Of a DNA stretch of 35,449 bases, positions 7,929 to 15,895 are shown one piece after another. Position 1 is the first letter of the stretch. Each line of letters starts with the position of its first letter. The notes beneath the pieces are model-generated. The model saw only the letters and a program-made list of their open reading frames with translations, did not search any database and was not told where the DNA came from. Source of the stretch: Nitrospirota bacterium (GTDB lineage Bacteria > Nitrospirota > Thermodesulfovibrionia > Thermodesulfovibrionales > UBA6898). The stretch spans positions 1-35,449 of the forward strand of contig QKDO01000004.1 of the NCBI GenBank assembly GCA_003252075.1. Direction: 5' to 3'. The position numbers and the translations under genes are program-made.

Positions 7929-9113
7929 CTATACTTTCTCCAACGCTCTGTCCAGGTCGGCAATGACATCCCGGACATCTTCGAGCCCCGTCGAAATCCG
8001 TACAAGGTCCGGCTCAATCCCGATCTTCCTGCATGCAGCATCAGTAAGCCCAGAATGGAACATGAGCGCATTGTTCATGACGAGGGTCTCGGTATCTCCG
8101 AGGCTCACGCCTATTTTACAGAGGTTCAGACGGTCAAGGAACTTTCTGCATGCTTCCCTGCTCCGCAGCCTAAACGATACCATGCCGCCGAATCCGCTCA
8201 TCTGTTTTCTGGCAATTTTGTGACCCGGATGGGCAGCAAGACCAGGATACAGTACGGTCCTTACCTTGCGATGCTTCGAGAGATAATCTGCGATAGCCGC
8301 TGCTGAGCGGCAGTGATGGTCCATACGCAGATGCAGGGTCTTCATCCCCCTAAGATAGAGCCATGCATGAAACGGGGAAAGGCACCCGCCTATATACAGC
8401 AACATGGTCTTCCTGAGCCGCGAAACTAAATCTGCCTTTCCCGCAACGATCCCGCCGATGGCATCACCATGCCCGCCTATATACTTCGTGGCTGAATGGA
8501 TAATACAGTCAATGCCGTGATCTAGGGGCTTCTGAAGATACGGGGTGGCAAAAGTGTTATCGATGACGCTGTAAATCCGGTGTCTTCTCGCCACCGATGC
8601 TACAGCCCTCATATCGATTATGCTCAGATCAGGATTCGATGGAGTCTCGAAAAAGATGACTTTCGTCCTGTTGTTCACAAGAAGTGATATCTGTTTTCTG
8701 ATATCCTCAAAAGGACTGAACTGCCGTACTGTGCATCCGAGCCTACCAAGTATCTGCTCAAAAAAACCGCGCGTACCCCCGTAGACCCGGCTGCCGGATA
8801 TCACCTCGTCGCCTGGCTTAAGAAGTTCAAGGAACACTGCTGAAAGCGCTGCCATGCCTGAAGCAAAGGCCACGGCAGCATCTGCGCCTTCGAGGACAGC
8901 AAGCTTCCGTTCAAAGGCATCAACGGTAGGGTTTCCGATACGTGAATAAACAAAGCCGTTTCGTGAGCCCTGCATAACCTTCGCAGCATCGGTGACGGCA
9001 TCGAAGGTATAGGTGCTTGTCTGGTAGATTGGTGTGCTCGACGGGTTGTGCAAGAATACGCCTTCTCCGGCATGCACGGCAAGCGTCGCGAATCTCTGGT
9101 CTTTTTGTTTCAT
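7929..9113 (-). CDS. Cys/Met-metabolism PLP-dependent enzyme (trans-sulfuration family)
   Basis: A 394-residue fold-type I PLP enzyme of the cystathionine gamma-synthase/gamma-lyase, methionine gamma-lyase and O-acylhomoserine sulfhydrylase group. Family markers are YSRIGNPT (57-64), ASGMAA (84-89), VIDNTFATP (183-191) and the PLP lysine K210 in HSATKYIGGHGD. The segment YGGTRGFF (111-118) lacks the Cys typical of dedicated methionine gamma-lyases (YGCT), so a synthase, lyase or sulfhydrylase role is more likely; the exact reaction cannot be fixed. The upstream frame extends to 9266, but this overlaps the ferredoxin gene, and ATG 9113 gives the normal N-terminus (KDQRFATLAVHAGE). cysK lies 21 kb away, so sulfur amino-acid genes are scattered. 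Confidence 0.9.
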   Translation of the reverse strand: MKQKDQRFATLAVHAGEGVFLHNPSSTPIYQTSTYTFDAVTDAAKVMQGSRNGFVYSRIGNPTVDAFERKLAVLEGADAAVAFASGMAALSAVFLELLKPGDEVISGSRVYGGTRGFFEQILGRLGCTVRQFSPFEDIRKQISLLVNNRTKVIFFETPSNPDLSIIDMRAVASVARRHRIYSVIDNTFATPYLQKPLDHGIDCIIHSATKYIGGHGDAIGGIVAGKADLVSRLRKTMLLYIGGCLSPFHAWLYLRGMKTLHLRMDHHCRSAAAIADYLSKHRKVRTVLYPGLAAHPGHKIARKQMSGFGGMVSFRLRSREACRKFLDRLNLCKIGVSLGDTETLVMNNALMFHSGLTDAACRKIGIEPDLVRISTGLEDVRDVIADLDRALEKV

Positions 9114-9162
9114 CTTCCCGCTCAGGCCTCCGGTTAGCAGTGCCGATAACCGAAAGTCAGGA

Positions 9163-9381
9163 TTACTCTTCCTTTTCCCGGTAAACCGTAATGGCAACTT
9201 CCGGGCACATGTTCGCGCAGATAGCGCATCCAGTGCATTTTTCAACGTGCTTTGGCACGGCAACAAAATATCCGGCCTTATTGAACTGACGGGTCATGAC
9301 AATGACATGAAGGGGACACCCCTCAACACAGTATCCGCACCCCTTGCAGAGTTCCCTGTCTATGGTTACCCTGCCCTTCAT
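9163..9381 (-). CDS. 2[4Fe-4S] ferredoxin, KorD/PorD-like
   Basis: A 72-residue protein with two complete CxxCxxCxxxCP cluster motifs, C12-C15-C18-C22 and C49-C52-C55-C59, so it should carry two [4Fe-4S] clusters. The opening KGRVTIDRELCKGCGYCVEGCP strongly resembles the delta subunit of 2-oxoacid:ferredoxin oxidoreductases. No alpha, beta or gamma subunit is nearby. Its ATG overlaps the recN stop by 4 nt, so it is translationally coupled to recN. It may be a free-standing electron carrier, or a subunit whose partners are elsewhere in the genome. Confidence 0.9.
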   Translation of the reverse strand: MKGRVTIDRELCKGCGYCVEGCPLHVIVMTRQFNKAGYFVAVPKHVEKCTGCAICANMCPEVAITVYREKEE

Positions 9382-11042
9382 TTCGTCCTCTCTAGAAGTT
9401 CCTCTGCATGCCTGCGTGAGATTTCCGTAACAGTCCCGCTCAGCATTCGTGCGATCTCTTCCTTCCGATCCGCACCGGAAAGCTCGTATACCGCAACGTG
9501 TACCCTGGCGTTCTTCTGTACCTTCTCGATCCTGAGGTGATGCGCAGCAAGGCTCGCTATTTGCGGCAGATGGGTAATGCAGAGAAGCTGATGCCTTGCA
9601 GAGACCTTGAGGAGCTTCCTGGCAACGCTTTCCGCGGTCTTGCCGCCGATGCCCGCATCCACTTCATCAAAGATCAGGACCGGCACATGATCAACATCTG
9701 CAAGGATGCTCTTCAGCGCAAGCATGACCCGTGAAAGTTCTCCGCCCGATGCAACTTTTGCGAGCGGCTTCAATGGCTCGCCGGCATTCGCGGAAATAAG
9801 AAACTCAACGCGGTCAATACCATTAAAGTTGATGCGGTAGTTCCCTTCCTCATCCCTGTCCTGAGCAACATCGATCCTGAAATGAACATTCATGAAAGCA
9901 AGGTCGTTCAGATTCTTTCCGATAATATCTTCCACTTTGCGGGCTGTCTTATTCCTCTTGTGGGAAAGTACCTCTGCAGCATGCAGGAGCAAATCAAGCT
10001 GTTTGCCGAGCGATCCGTCAAGGTTCTGGAGGCGCTCGTCCGACGCTTCAAGCTCCTTAAGCTCGGCAGCAGCAGCGTTTCGGTATGCAAGAATATCCTC
10101 AAGGCTGTTTCCGTATTTTTTTTCAAGTCGTCTGATGAGGTCGAGACGGGCCTCCACTTCATCGATCCGGATAGGATCAAGGGTATATTTTTCCCGGAAG
10201 CGCCGCAGTGAAATAGCAGCATCATCAAGCAGCGGCAGGGCGGACTCCAGCATCTCTAGAGTATCGGTTATCGCAGGGTCAACCGCCTGCATGTCGCGTA
10301 GCCTGCCGACCACCTTGGCGAGGCTATCCGTACATGAACCCTCTGCATCATAGAGAAGAGAATATGCTGTTTCCGTCGCTTCTTTCAGTTTGCTCAGGTT
10401 CAACAGTATCTTTCGCTCCTCTTCGAGCGACTTCTTCTCATAAGGATTCAGACCGGCAGAATCTATTTCACTGATCTGAAAGCTGAGAAGGTCAATCCGG
10501 TGGGCGCGTTCCTTTACTCTCTCAGTTAAGGCACTGAACTCTTCTCTGAGCGACTGCACCACTGTGTAAAGCTCGTGAACCTTTTCCAGCTCTTGATAAT
10601 GGCCACCGTAGGAATCGATGATCATACGCTGCTTTTCCGGCTGGAGCAGGCTCTGATGCTCGTGCTGGCTGTGGATATCGACAAGAGCTTTGCCCAAGTC
10701 AGAGAGCGTCTGGAGGGTCACCATCACATCGTTGATATACGCCCTGCTTTTTCCGCTGTTCGATAAAACCCTCCTGAGCATAATGCCACCAGAAATATCT
10801 ATGCCGGTCTCCGGAAGGGCGCTGGTATCCCCAATCTCAAAGAATGCCTGGACTGAGGCCTCCTTCTCTCCGGCCCTGATCATATCACTCTGAGCCCTGT
10901 CGCCAAGGGCAAGCCCGAGAGCATCCACAATAATAGACTTCCCTGCGCCGGTCTCCCCGGTAAGAACGTTGAAACCATCATCAAACTGAACTGTCAGGTC
11001 ATCAATGATCGCCAGGTTCTTTATGTTCATCTCTCTCAGCAT
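9378..11042 (-). CDS. recN: DNA repair protein RecN
   Basis: A 554-residue SMC-like ATPase of double-strand break repair. The N-terminal half-ATPase has LAIIDDLTVQFDDGFNVLTGETGAGKS with Walker A at 29-36. Long coiled-coil arms occupy about residues 160-390. The C-terminal half has the ABC signature KVASGGELSRVMLAL and Walker B VLIFDEVDAGIGG. Length is normal. An extended -10 element (TGC-TATATT) ends 10 nt before the ATG and no real Shine-Dalgarno sequence is present, so the mRNA may be nearly leaderless. The ferredoxin gene overlaps its stop. No LexA box was recognised. Confidence 0.96.
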   Translation of the reverse strand: MLREMNIKNLAIIDDLTVQFDDGFNVLTGETGAGKSIIVDALGLALGDRAQSDMIRAGEKEASVQAFFEIGDTSALPETGIDISGGIMLRRVLSNSGKSRAYINDVMVTLQTLSDLGKALVDIHSQHEHQSLLQPEKQRMIIDSYGGHYQELEKVHELYTVVQSLREEFSALTERVKERAHRIDLLSFQISEIDSAGLNPYEKKSLEEERKILLNLSKLKEATETAYSLLYDAEGSCTDSLAKVVGRLRDMQAVDPAITDTLEMLESALPLLDDAAISLRRFREKYTLDPIRIDEVEARLDLIRRLEKKYGNSLEDILAYRNAAAAELKELEASDERLQNLDGSLGKQLDLLLHAAEVLSHKRNKTARKVEDIIGKNLNDLAFMNVHFRIDVAQDRDEEGNYRINFNGIDRVEFLISANAGEPLKPLAKVASGGELSRVMLALKSILADVDHVPVLIFDEVDAGIGGKTAESVARKLLKVSARHQLLCITHLPQIASLAAHHLRIEKVQKNARVHVAVYELSGADRKEEIARMLSGTVTEISRRHAEELLERTK

Positions 11043-11052
11043 GAGCTACCTA

Positions 11053-11061
11053 AATATAGCA
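11053..11061 (-). promoter_or_regulatory. Extended -10 promoter of recN
   Basis: On the minus strand, TGC-TATATT (11061 down to 11053) is an extended -10 element whose end is 10 nt from the recN ATG. No good -35 is visible, as is usual for extended -10 promoters. Expected transcription would start about 3-4 nt before the start codon. Confidence 0.5.
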
Positions 11062-11099
11062 CAAACAACGCTGATTAGGGAGGAAGGCCGGAAGGTTCC

Positions 11100-12356
11100 T
11101 TACCGCGCCAAAATATATTGTATCCATGCAACCACAAGGATCGCGAGGCACGCCGGAACCGTTTTCCGGTAGATCCCGGAGAGTTCTGCAGCGAAGTATT
11201 CCCTCGTTAGAATCAGGCAGAGATGTACAGGCGACAGCAGCACGCCGACAAAGCCCGCTGCAAACGCTAGGGTAATCAGCGGCGGAGACGCCTTGTCCGC
11301 TACCGTGACAAGCAGTGGAAAAGTACTACCGACAAAACCGACCGTATGGCCGGTGAGCATACCGGCAATGAATGGTAATGCACAGAATATCGGCACGACA
11401 GGAACAGCATGTTGTATAAAAAGATCGCTCAGGTTCTTTACCGCACCTGATGCCTCAATGGTCTCCTTGAACAACATGATCCCGGCTATCATAACGACGA
11501 CCTCAGGCGAAAAGCCGTAGCGCAGGGTCTGGAGTATTGCGGCAGGCCGATAACGGTAGTAAACGAACAGCGGAATGAGCACGGCAATCAGCGCAACGTG
11601 CAGTTCAAGATGAGCTGCGATGACCAAGGCAAGAACAGCTGCGATGGGGAAAAAGTTCAGCCACGCCTTGCCTTTTCCCGTCAATGGTATATGATCCTTG
11701 CCTTTGCCTGCAATGATCGCCATGCCGGAACCTCTCATGCTGAAAAGAAAACCTGTAAAGACCATCATTACTGCACAGCTGATATTCGCAAGGATCAGCC
11801 GGTTTAGTGCAATGCCCGAGACAGCCGAGGCAAAGACAATCCCCGGATAAAGCGGAAGGATATATTCCCAGGGATGTCTGAACCAGTAGTTGATGAAGGC
11901 CTTTTCCTCGTTGCTCATGTCGGTACCTTCGGTAGCCTCCCTTACCATGGGGGCAGAAAAATATGCACCCCCAAGAGAAGGGAGCATTCCTATGAGCAGG
12001 GGCATGGATATCATAACTGCCTTCCTGAACCTGAACGAGTTCTTGATAATGCCCATCATCCCGTTGAGGATGTTCTGCTCCCTGAGGACCCTCTCAAAAA
12101 CTCTTATGAGTGAAAGCGCCAAAAGAAGCGTTATAGCAATATGTCCTGTTGCAGCCTTTCTTACCGCTAGAACCATTTCGGTGACATTCACACCATATAA
12201 AATGGCTAGAGCAAGGGATGAGATGAGCATTACATACCCAATCTTCACACGCTTCCTCAGCAGAAAGAGGATGATGCAGAGAATGAGCCCTATTTTTGAA
12301 AGATCGAGCACGATAAATTCTATCACAACTCCTTGAGGCATCATAATAATAGTCAT
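11100..12356 (-). CDS. DUF401 family integral membrane protein (transporter-like)
   Basis: A 418-residue, strongly hydrophobic protein with about ten or more predicted membrane spans. Visible segments include IGLILCIILFLLRKRVKIGYVMLISSLALAILYG and several glycine-rich loops such as MLPSLGGAYFSAPMVREA and LTGHTVGFVGSTFPLLV. These resemble the DUF401 family, which is related to the ion/anion-transporter (GntP/CitMHS-like) superfamily; no substrate is established. The start is uncertain: ATG 12356 and nearby ATGs lack a normally spaced ribosome-binding site. It is divergent from parA, and the parS sites lie in the gap between them. Confidence 0.8.
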   Translation of the reverse strand: MTIIMMPQGVVIEFIVLDLSKIGLILCIILFLLRKRVKIGYVMLISSLALAILYGVNVTEMVLAVRKAATGHIAITLLLALSLIRVFERVLREQNILNGMMGIIKNSFRFRKAVMISMPLLIGMLPSLGGAYFSAPMVREATEGTDMSNEEKAFINYWFRHPWEYILPLYPGIVFASAVSGIALNRLILANISCAVMMVFTGFLFSMRGSGMAIIAGKGKDHIPLTGKGKAWLNFFPIAAVLALVIAAHLELHVALIAVLIPLFVYYRYRPAAILQTLRYGFSPEVVVMIAGIMLFKETIEASGAVKNLSDLFIQHAVPVVPIFCALPFIAGMLTGHTVGFVGSTFPLLVTVADKASPPLITLAFAAGFVGVLLSPVHLCLILTREYFAAELSGIYRKTVPACLAILVVAWIQYILAR

Positions 12357-12475
12357 TATTGTGATTAATGATTCTTCATTGTCATCTAATGGGAAAAAAA
12401 GATGATTATCTCGTTAATATTCAATATTAATTCCGTTTTCTCTTTATTTTGTGTCAGTTCATTGTCGTATTCTCC

Positions 12476-12491
12476 TGTTCCACGTGGAACA
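12476..12491. other. parS centromere site 1
   Basis: TGTTCCACGTGGAACA is a perfect 16-bp palindrome matching the ParB-binding parS consensus (TGTTnCACGTGnAACA class). It lies upstream of parA-parB. Together with site 2 it forms a larger inverted repeat: 12471-12491 is the exact reverse complement of 12522-12542. Confidence 0.93.
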
Positions 12492-12521
12492 TGACGACTT
12501 CAGTCGTGATTCCGGATAGAG

Positions 12522-12537
12522 TGTTCCACGTGGAACA
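12522..12537. other. parS centromere site 2
   Basis: A second perfect copy of TGTTCCACGTGGAACA, 46 bp downstream of the first (start to start), ends 60 bp before the parA ATG. Between the two sites lies a third small palindrome, ACGACT-TC-AGTCGT (12494-12507). ParB loading here could both seed the segregation complex and influence parAB transcription. Confidence 0.93.
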
Positions 12538-12580
12538 GGAGAAATAAGCCACAAACTATATAATATGAACCAGCCGTCCG

Positions 12581-12589
12581 TGTTATAAT
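12581..12589 (+). promoter_or_regulatory. Extended -10 promoter of parA, probably leaderless
   Basis: TGT-TATAAT is a perfect extended -10 element ending 8 nt before the parA ATG. The intervening ACGTCGCC contains no Shine-Dalgarno sequence. Transcription would be expected to begin at or within 1-2 nt of the ATG. A second TATAAT at 12559-12564 would give a normal leader but has no recognisable -35. Confidence 0.55.
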
Positions 12590-12597
12590 ACGTCGCC

Positions 12598-13368
12598 ATG
12601 GGCAAGATAATTTCCATAGTTAATCAAAAAGGGGGCGTAGGGAAAACGACCACAGCGGTCAACTTGGCCGCATCTCTCGCGCTTTCCGGAGAAAAAATCC
12701 TGCTTATTGACTCTGACCCTCAGGGGAACACTACTTCAGGGCTTGGGATTTCGAGAGACGATATTGACAGATCACTTTATGAAGTCATGGCAGGGAGCTG
12801 CAGCTTGAATGACGCAACTGTGGGAACTGTCATCGAGCAGCTTCTTATTGTCCCATCAAGCATCGACCTGCTCGGAGCAGAGATAGAGCTTGTAGACAGA
12901 GAGGGCCGGGAGGCTATTCTGTCAAAATCTCTTGAGGATATCCGCGATACTTACCGTTATGTGTTAATCGACTGCCCTCCTTCATTGGGTCTGCTAACGC
13001 TGAATGCGCTGGTAGCGTCAGATTCCGTGATTGTGCCGGTACAGTGCGAGTATTATGCTCTTGAAGGGCTTAGCATGCTCACCAGAACGATCCAGCTTAT
13101 ACAGGATGCTTATAACCGTCAGCTCGAAATAGAGGGGATATTGCTGACCATGTTCGATATGAGAAACAACCTTGCCCATCAGGTTGCAACTGAGGTAAGG
13201 AGGCATTTTGGCCAGAAGGTCTACCAGACCATCATTCCAAGAAATATCGCTCTCGGAGAAGCTCCGAGCCATGGAAAGCCTGTCATGCTTTATGACATGA
13301 AGTCCCGTGGTTCCCAGAGTTATCTTGCCCTTGCAAAGGAGATATTGCGTGAAAACAGCCTTAGGTAA
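12598..13368 (+). CDS. parA: Chromosome partitioning ATPase ParA (Soj)
   Basis: A 256-residue P-loop ATPase with deviant Walker A KGGVGKTT (11-18), LLIDSDPQGN and VLIDCPPSLG. These are the hallmarks of chromosomal ParA/Soj, without the extra N-terminal DNA-binding domain of plasmid type Ia proteins. It forms ATP-dependent dimers on the nucleoid and moves ParB-parS complexes. The start matches the family exactly and sits just after an extended -10 element. It leads a tightly packed run parA-parB-THEP1 and overlaps parB by 20 bp. Two parS sites lie immediately upstream. Confidence 0.97.
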   Translation: MGKIISIVNQKGGVGKTTTAVNLAASLALSGEKILLIDSDPQGNTTSGLGISRDDIDRSLYEVMAGSCSLNDATVGTVIEQLLIVPSSIDLLGAEIELVDREGREAILSKSLEDIRDTYRYVLIDCPPSLGLLTLNALVASDSVIVPVQCEYYALEGLSMLTRTIQLIQDAYNRQLEIEGILLTMFDMRNNLAHQVATEVRRHFGQKVYQTIIPRNIALGEAPSHGKPVMLYDMKSRGSQSYLALAKEILRENSLR

Positions 13369-14170
13369 GGGGCTTGATGCCCTCATCCCGGATAAGGGAG
13401 AAAATATACTACAGATAGAGGTCAACAGGATACTTCCCGGCAAGCAGCAGCCAAGAAAGGTATTCAATGAAACTTCTCTCAAGGAACTTACTGCTTCCAT
13501 AATGGAGAAAGGCGTACTGCAGCCTATCCTTGTTTCGAGGACCGGGGATGGTTCATTCAATCTCATTGCTGGCGAGAGAAGATGGAGGGCGTCAGTACAG
13601 GCAGGGCTGAAAAAGATCCCGGCAATTGTTAAGAATGTAGACTCCCGTGACTCTCTTGAGATGGCACTGATTGAAAATATCCAGAGGGAGCAGCTAAACC
13701 CCATCGAGACCGCAGAAGGGTTCAACAGGCTGATGCAGGAATTCAGCCTTACGCAGGAAGAACTGGCAGACAAGGTAGGAAAGGAGCGGGCAACAGTCGC
13801 CAACTACCTCAGGCTCCTGAAACTCCCTGTAGAGATAAAGGACATGATCTACACAGGTAAGCTGAGCATGGGGCATGCTCGGGCATTGCTGGCCTTCGAG
13901 GGGCGTATCAGTCAGATCGAGGCTGCCAGGAAGATCATCAGGAATGGGCTGAGCGTCCGCGAGGCTGAATTAATGGCCAAAAAATCAATTAAACCTGCTA
14001 AAATACGGGCCGAGAAGGACCCCCAGATAACCTCTCTTGAGGAGAGACTTATTAGGGCTTTAGGAACCAAGGTCCATATTGTTCAAAATAATAAGAAGAA
14101 GGGGAAAATAGAGATAGAGTACTATTCTCTAGAGGAGCTGAACAGGCTGCTCGACATGTTACTGCAATGA
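13349..14170 (+). CDS. parB: Chromosome partitioning protein ParB (Spo0J)
   Basis: A 273-residue centromere-binding CTPase. The N-terminal CTP-binding region carries GERRWRA (75-81) and the ENIQRE box (about 109-114). The helix-turn-helix that reads parS is around FSLTQEELADKVGKERATVANYL. The C-terminal dimerisation segment ends in SLEELNRLLDMLL. Translation most likely starts at GTG 13349, which has an AAAGGA site 8 nt upstream and gives the standard KTALGKGLDALIP N-terminus. The open frame begins earlier, but the extra residues are unlike the family. It overlaps parA by 20 bp and the next gene by 4 bp. Confidence 0.97.
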   Translation: MKTALGKGLDALIPDKGENILQIEVNRILPGKQQPRKVFNETSLKELTASIMEKGVLQPILVSRTGDGSFNLIAGERRWRASVQAGLKKIPAIVKNVDSRDSLEMALIENIQREQLNPIETAEGFNRLMQEFSLTQEELADKVGKERATVANYLRLLKLPVEIKDMIYTGKLSMGHARALLAFEGRISQIEAARKIIRNGLSVREAELMAKKSIKPAKIRAEKDPQITSLEERLIRALGTKVHIVQNNKKKGKIEIEYYSLEELNRLLDMLLQ

Positions 14171-14691
14171 AAAACATACTAATCCATGGTCTTCCGGGCT
14201 CCGGCAAAACAACAATCATAAAAAGGCTTTGTGTAATATTCAAGGAGTTCAATCCAGTCGGCTTCATTACCTCTGAGATCTATGATGGTGAGAACAGGGT
14301 CGGGTTTGAGGTAGCAAACCTCTTTGGAGACAGCAGGACATTCGCTCATACAAAACTTAAGAGCAAGGTGATTGTCGGAAAATATAAAGTCGACGTAAGG
14401 GCGTTCGATGATTTGCTTGACAAGACTTTTTCAAAGGAAAAGAAGACTGGTCTTTATATGATCGATGAAATCGGCAGGATGGAATGCGCATCAAAAAAAT
14501 TCTCAAAGCTCATAATTGAACTTCTTGGCTCGAACAAGCCTCTTGTTGCGGTAATAGCAGAAAAAGGTGCAGATCTTATCAATAACATTAAGAAAAGGGA
14601 TGACGTAGCACTGTTTGAAATTACCGAGCAGAACCGGGATCTCCGTATTAAAGAGCTTACCATGGTGATCAGGGATCTACTACTCGACTGA
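14167..14691 (+). CDS. THEP1-family nucleoside-triphosphatase
   Basis: A 174-residue P-loop NTPase of the THEP1/NTPase_1 family (Aquifex and archaeal THEP1 hydrolyse NTPs to NDPs in vitro). Walker A is GLPGSGKTT (8-16) and the Walker B region is GLYMIDEIGRMEC, a sequence characteristic of this family. The opening MKNILIHGLPGSGKTTIIKRL is also typical. Its ATG overlaps the parB stop by 4 nt (ATGA), so it is translationally coupled to the partitioning genes. The physiological substrate is unknown, and placement inside a par operon is unusual. Confidence 0.88.
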   Translation: MKNILIHGLPGSGKTTIIKRLCVIFKEFNPVGFITSEIYDGENRVGFEVANLFGDSRTFAHTKLKSKVIVGKYKVDVRAFDDLLDKTFSKEKKTGLYMIDEIGRMECASKKFSKLIIELLGSNKPLVAVIAEKGADLINNIKKRDDVALFEITEQNRDLRIKELTMVIRDLLLD

Positions 14692-14716
14692 AAGTGCGAC
14701 TCCGCCACGCTGAACT

Positions 14717-15895
14717 ATGCCATCAATCGTCAAAAACGGCATTGATCTCCTTGAGAAAAAATGGCCTAGGCAACTGAGAAATGCCCGTGCCGGCCTGTTG
14801 GTTCATCCTGCATCCATAAACAGTAGCTTTTCACACTCAATAGACATATGCATGAAGTCTGACAGACTCACTGTTACATCTATCTTTGGACCGCAGCATG
14901 GATTGTGGGGGGAAACACAGGATAATATGATAGAATGGCAGGGCTTCCGGGATAAAAAAACAGGGCTTCCGGTCTACAGCCTCTATGGAAAGACCAGAAA
15001 ACCCTACCCCGAGATGCTCGACGGCATCGACGTCATGGTCATAGATCTCCAGGATGTCGGTAGTCGCTATTATACTTTTATATGGACCATGGCTCTTGTC
15101 ATGGAGGCATGCGGGGAGATGGGCAAGTCTGTAGTTATCCTTGACCGTCCCAACCCTATCACCGGATATCATATCGAAGGTCCCGTGCTCAGCCCAGAAT
15201 TCGCATCTTTTGTAGGTCTTCATAGGCTTCCGGTAAGACATGGTATGACCATCGGTGAGATGGGCCATTATCTCAAAGACTCTTATTATCCTGATCTGGA
15301 CTTCATTGTCTTGCCGATGCATGGATGGAAACGAACAATGTGGTTTGATCACACGCTACTCCCCTGGGTACTTCCATCTCCGAATATGCCCACTATTGAA
15401 GCAGCCACTGTCTACCCTGGCATGTGCCTCCTTGAGGGGACTAACCTGAGCGAGGGGAGAGGTACCACGCGTCCGTTTGAAATCTTTGGGGCTCCTTTCA
15501 TTGACCCTGCTGCTCTGGTGGAAAAGCTGCACAGCTACAGGCTTCCCGGTGTAATATTCAGGCCTCTTCATTTCCTGCCAACTTTTCAAAAGCATGCCGG
15601 CAAAGTCTGCGGAGGGGCCCAGATACACGTAATAGAAAGAGAAAAATTTAAGCCATTCAAAACTGCAACAGCCATACTGAAGGTCATTTATGGGTTGTAT
15701 CCCGATAAGTTCCGATGGAAAAGTCCTCCCTATGAATATGAAAAAAAGCTGCTGCCAATTGATATTCTGGCTGGAACTGACAGCCTGAGAAAGGATATCG
15801 AGAAAGGGAGAGACCTTGCCTCCATGGAATTATGGTGGAACAAAGGTCTGCATGCTTTTGATAAGAAGATCCGAAGCAGGTATCTCATCTATTAG
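14717..15895 (+). CDS. DUF1343 / NamZ-type exo-beta-N-acetylmuramidase (GH171-like)
   Basis: A 392-residue member of the family of Bacillus YbbC/NamZ, which releases terminal MurNAc from peptidoglycan fragments. Recognisable blocks are LLVHPAS, TSIFGPQHGLWGETQD (about 55-70), LPVYSLYG, DVMVIDLQDVGSRYYTF, VILDRPNPI and LLEGTNLSEGRGTTRPFE. No signal peptide or lipobox is visible, so this copy would act in the cytoplasm on imported muropeptide sugars, unlike the secreted B. subtilis enzyme. There is no ribosome-binding site. It follows THEP1 by 25 bp, and its stop codon overlaps the start of the MurU/AmgK-like fusion by one base, strongly suggesting one pathway. Catalysis is inferred from the family. 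Confidence 0.85.
   Translation: MPSIVKNGIDLLEKKWPRQLRNARAGLLVHPASINSSFSHSIDICMKSDRLTVTSIFGPQHGLWGETQDNMIEWQGFRDKKTGLPVYSLYGKTRKPYPEMLDGIDVMVIDLQDVGSRYYTFIWTMALVMEACGEMGKSVVILDRPNPITGYHIEGPVLSPEFASFVGLHRLPVRHGMTIGEMGHYLKDSYYPDLDFIVLPMHGWKRTMWFDHTLLPWVLPSPNMPTIEAATVYPGMCLLEGTNLSEGRGTTRPFEIFGAPFIDPAALVEKLHSYRLPGVIFRPLHFLPTFQKHAGKVCGGAQIHVIEREKFKPFKTATAILKVIYGLYPDKFRWKSPPYEYEKKLLPIDILAGTDSLRKDIEKGRDLASMELWWNKGLHAFDKKIRSRYLIY

Noticed and set aside
7862-8071. N-terminal extension of the GAF/HD-GYP protein
   Set aside because: The 70 extra residues overlap the 3' end of the PLP-enzyme gene and have shadow-like composition (many Cys, Arg, Ser). The membrane-anchor start at 7861 is more sensible.
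12357-12470. AT-rich stretch upstream of parS as a replication origin
   Set aside because: No DnaA-box cluster (TTATCCACA-like) was found, and dnaA, dnaN and gid genes are absent from the window.
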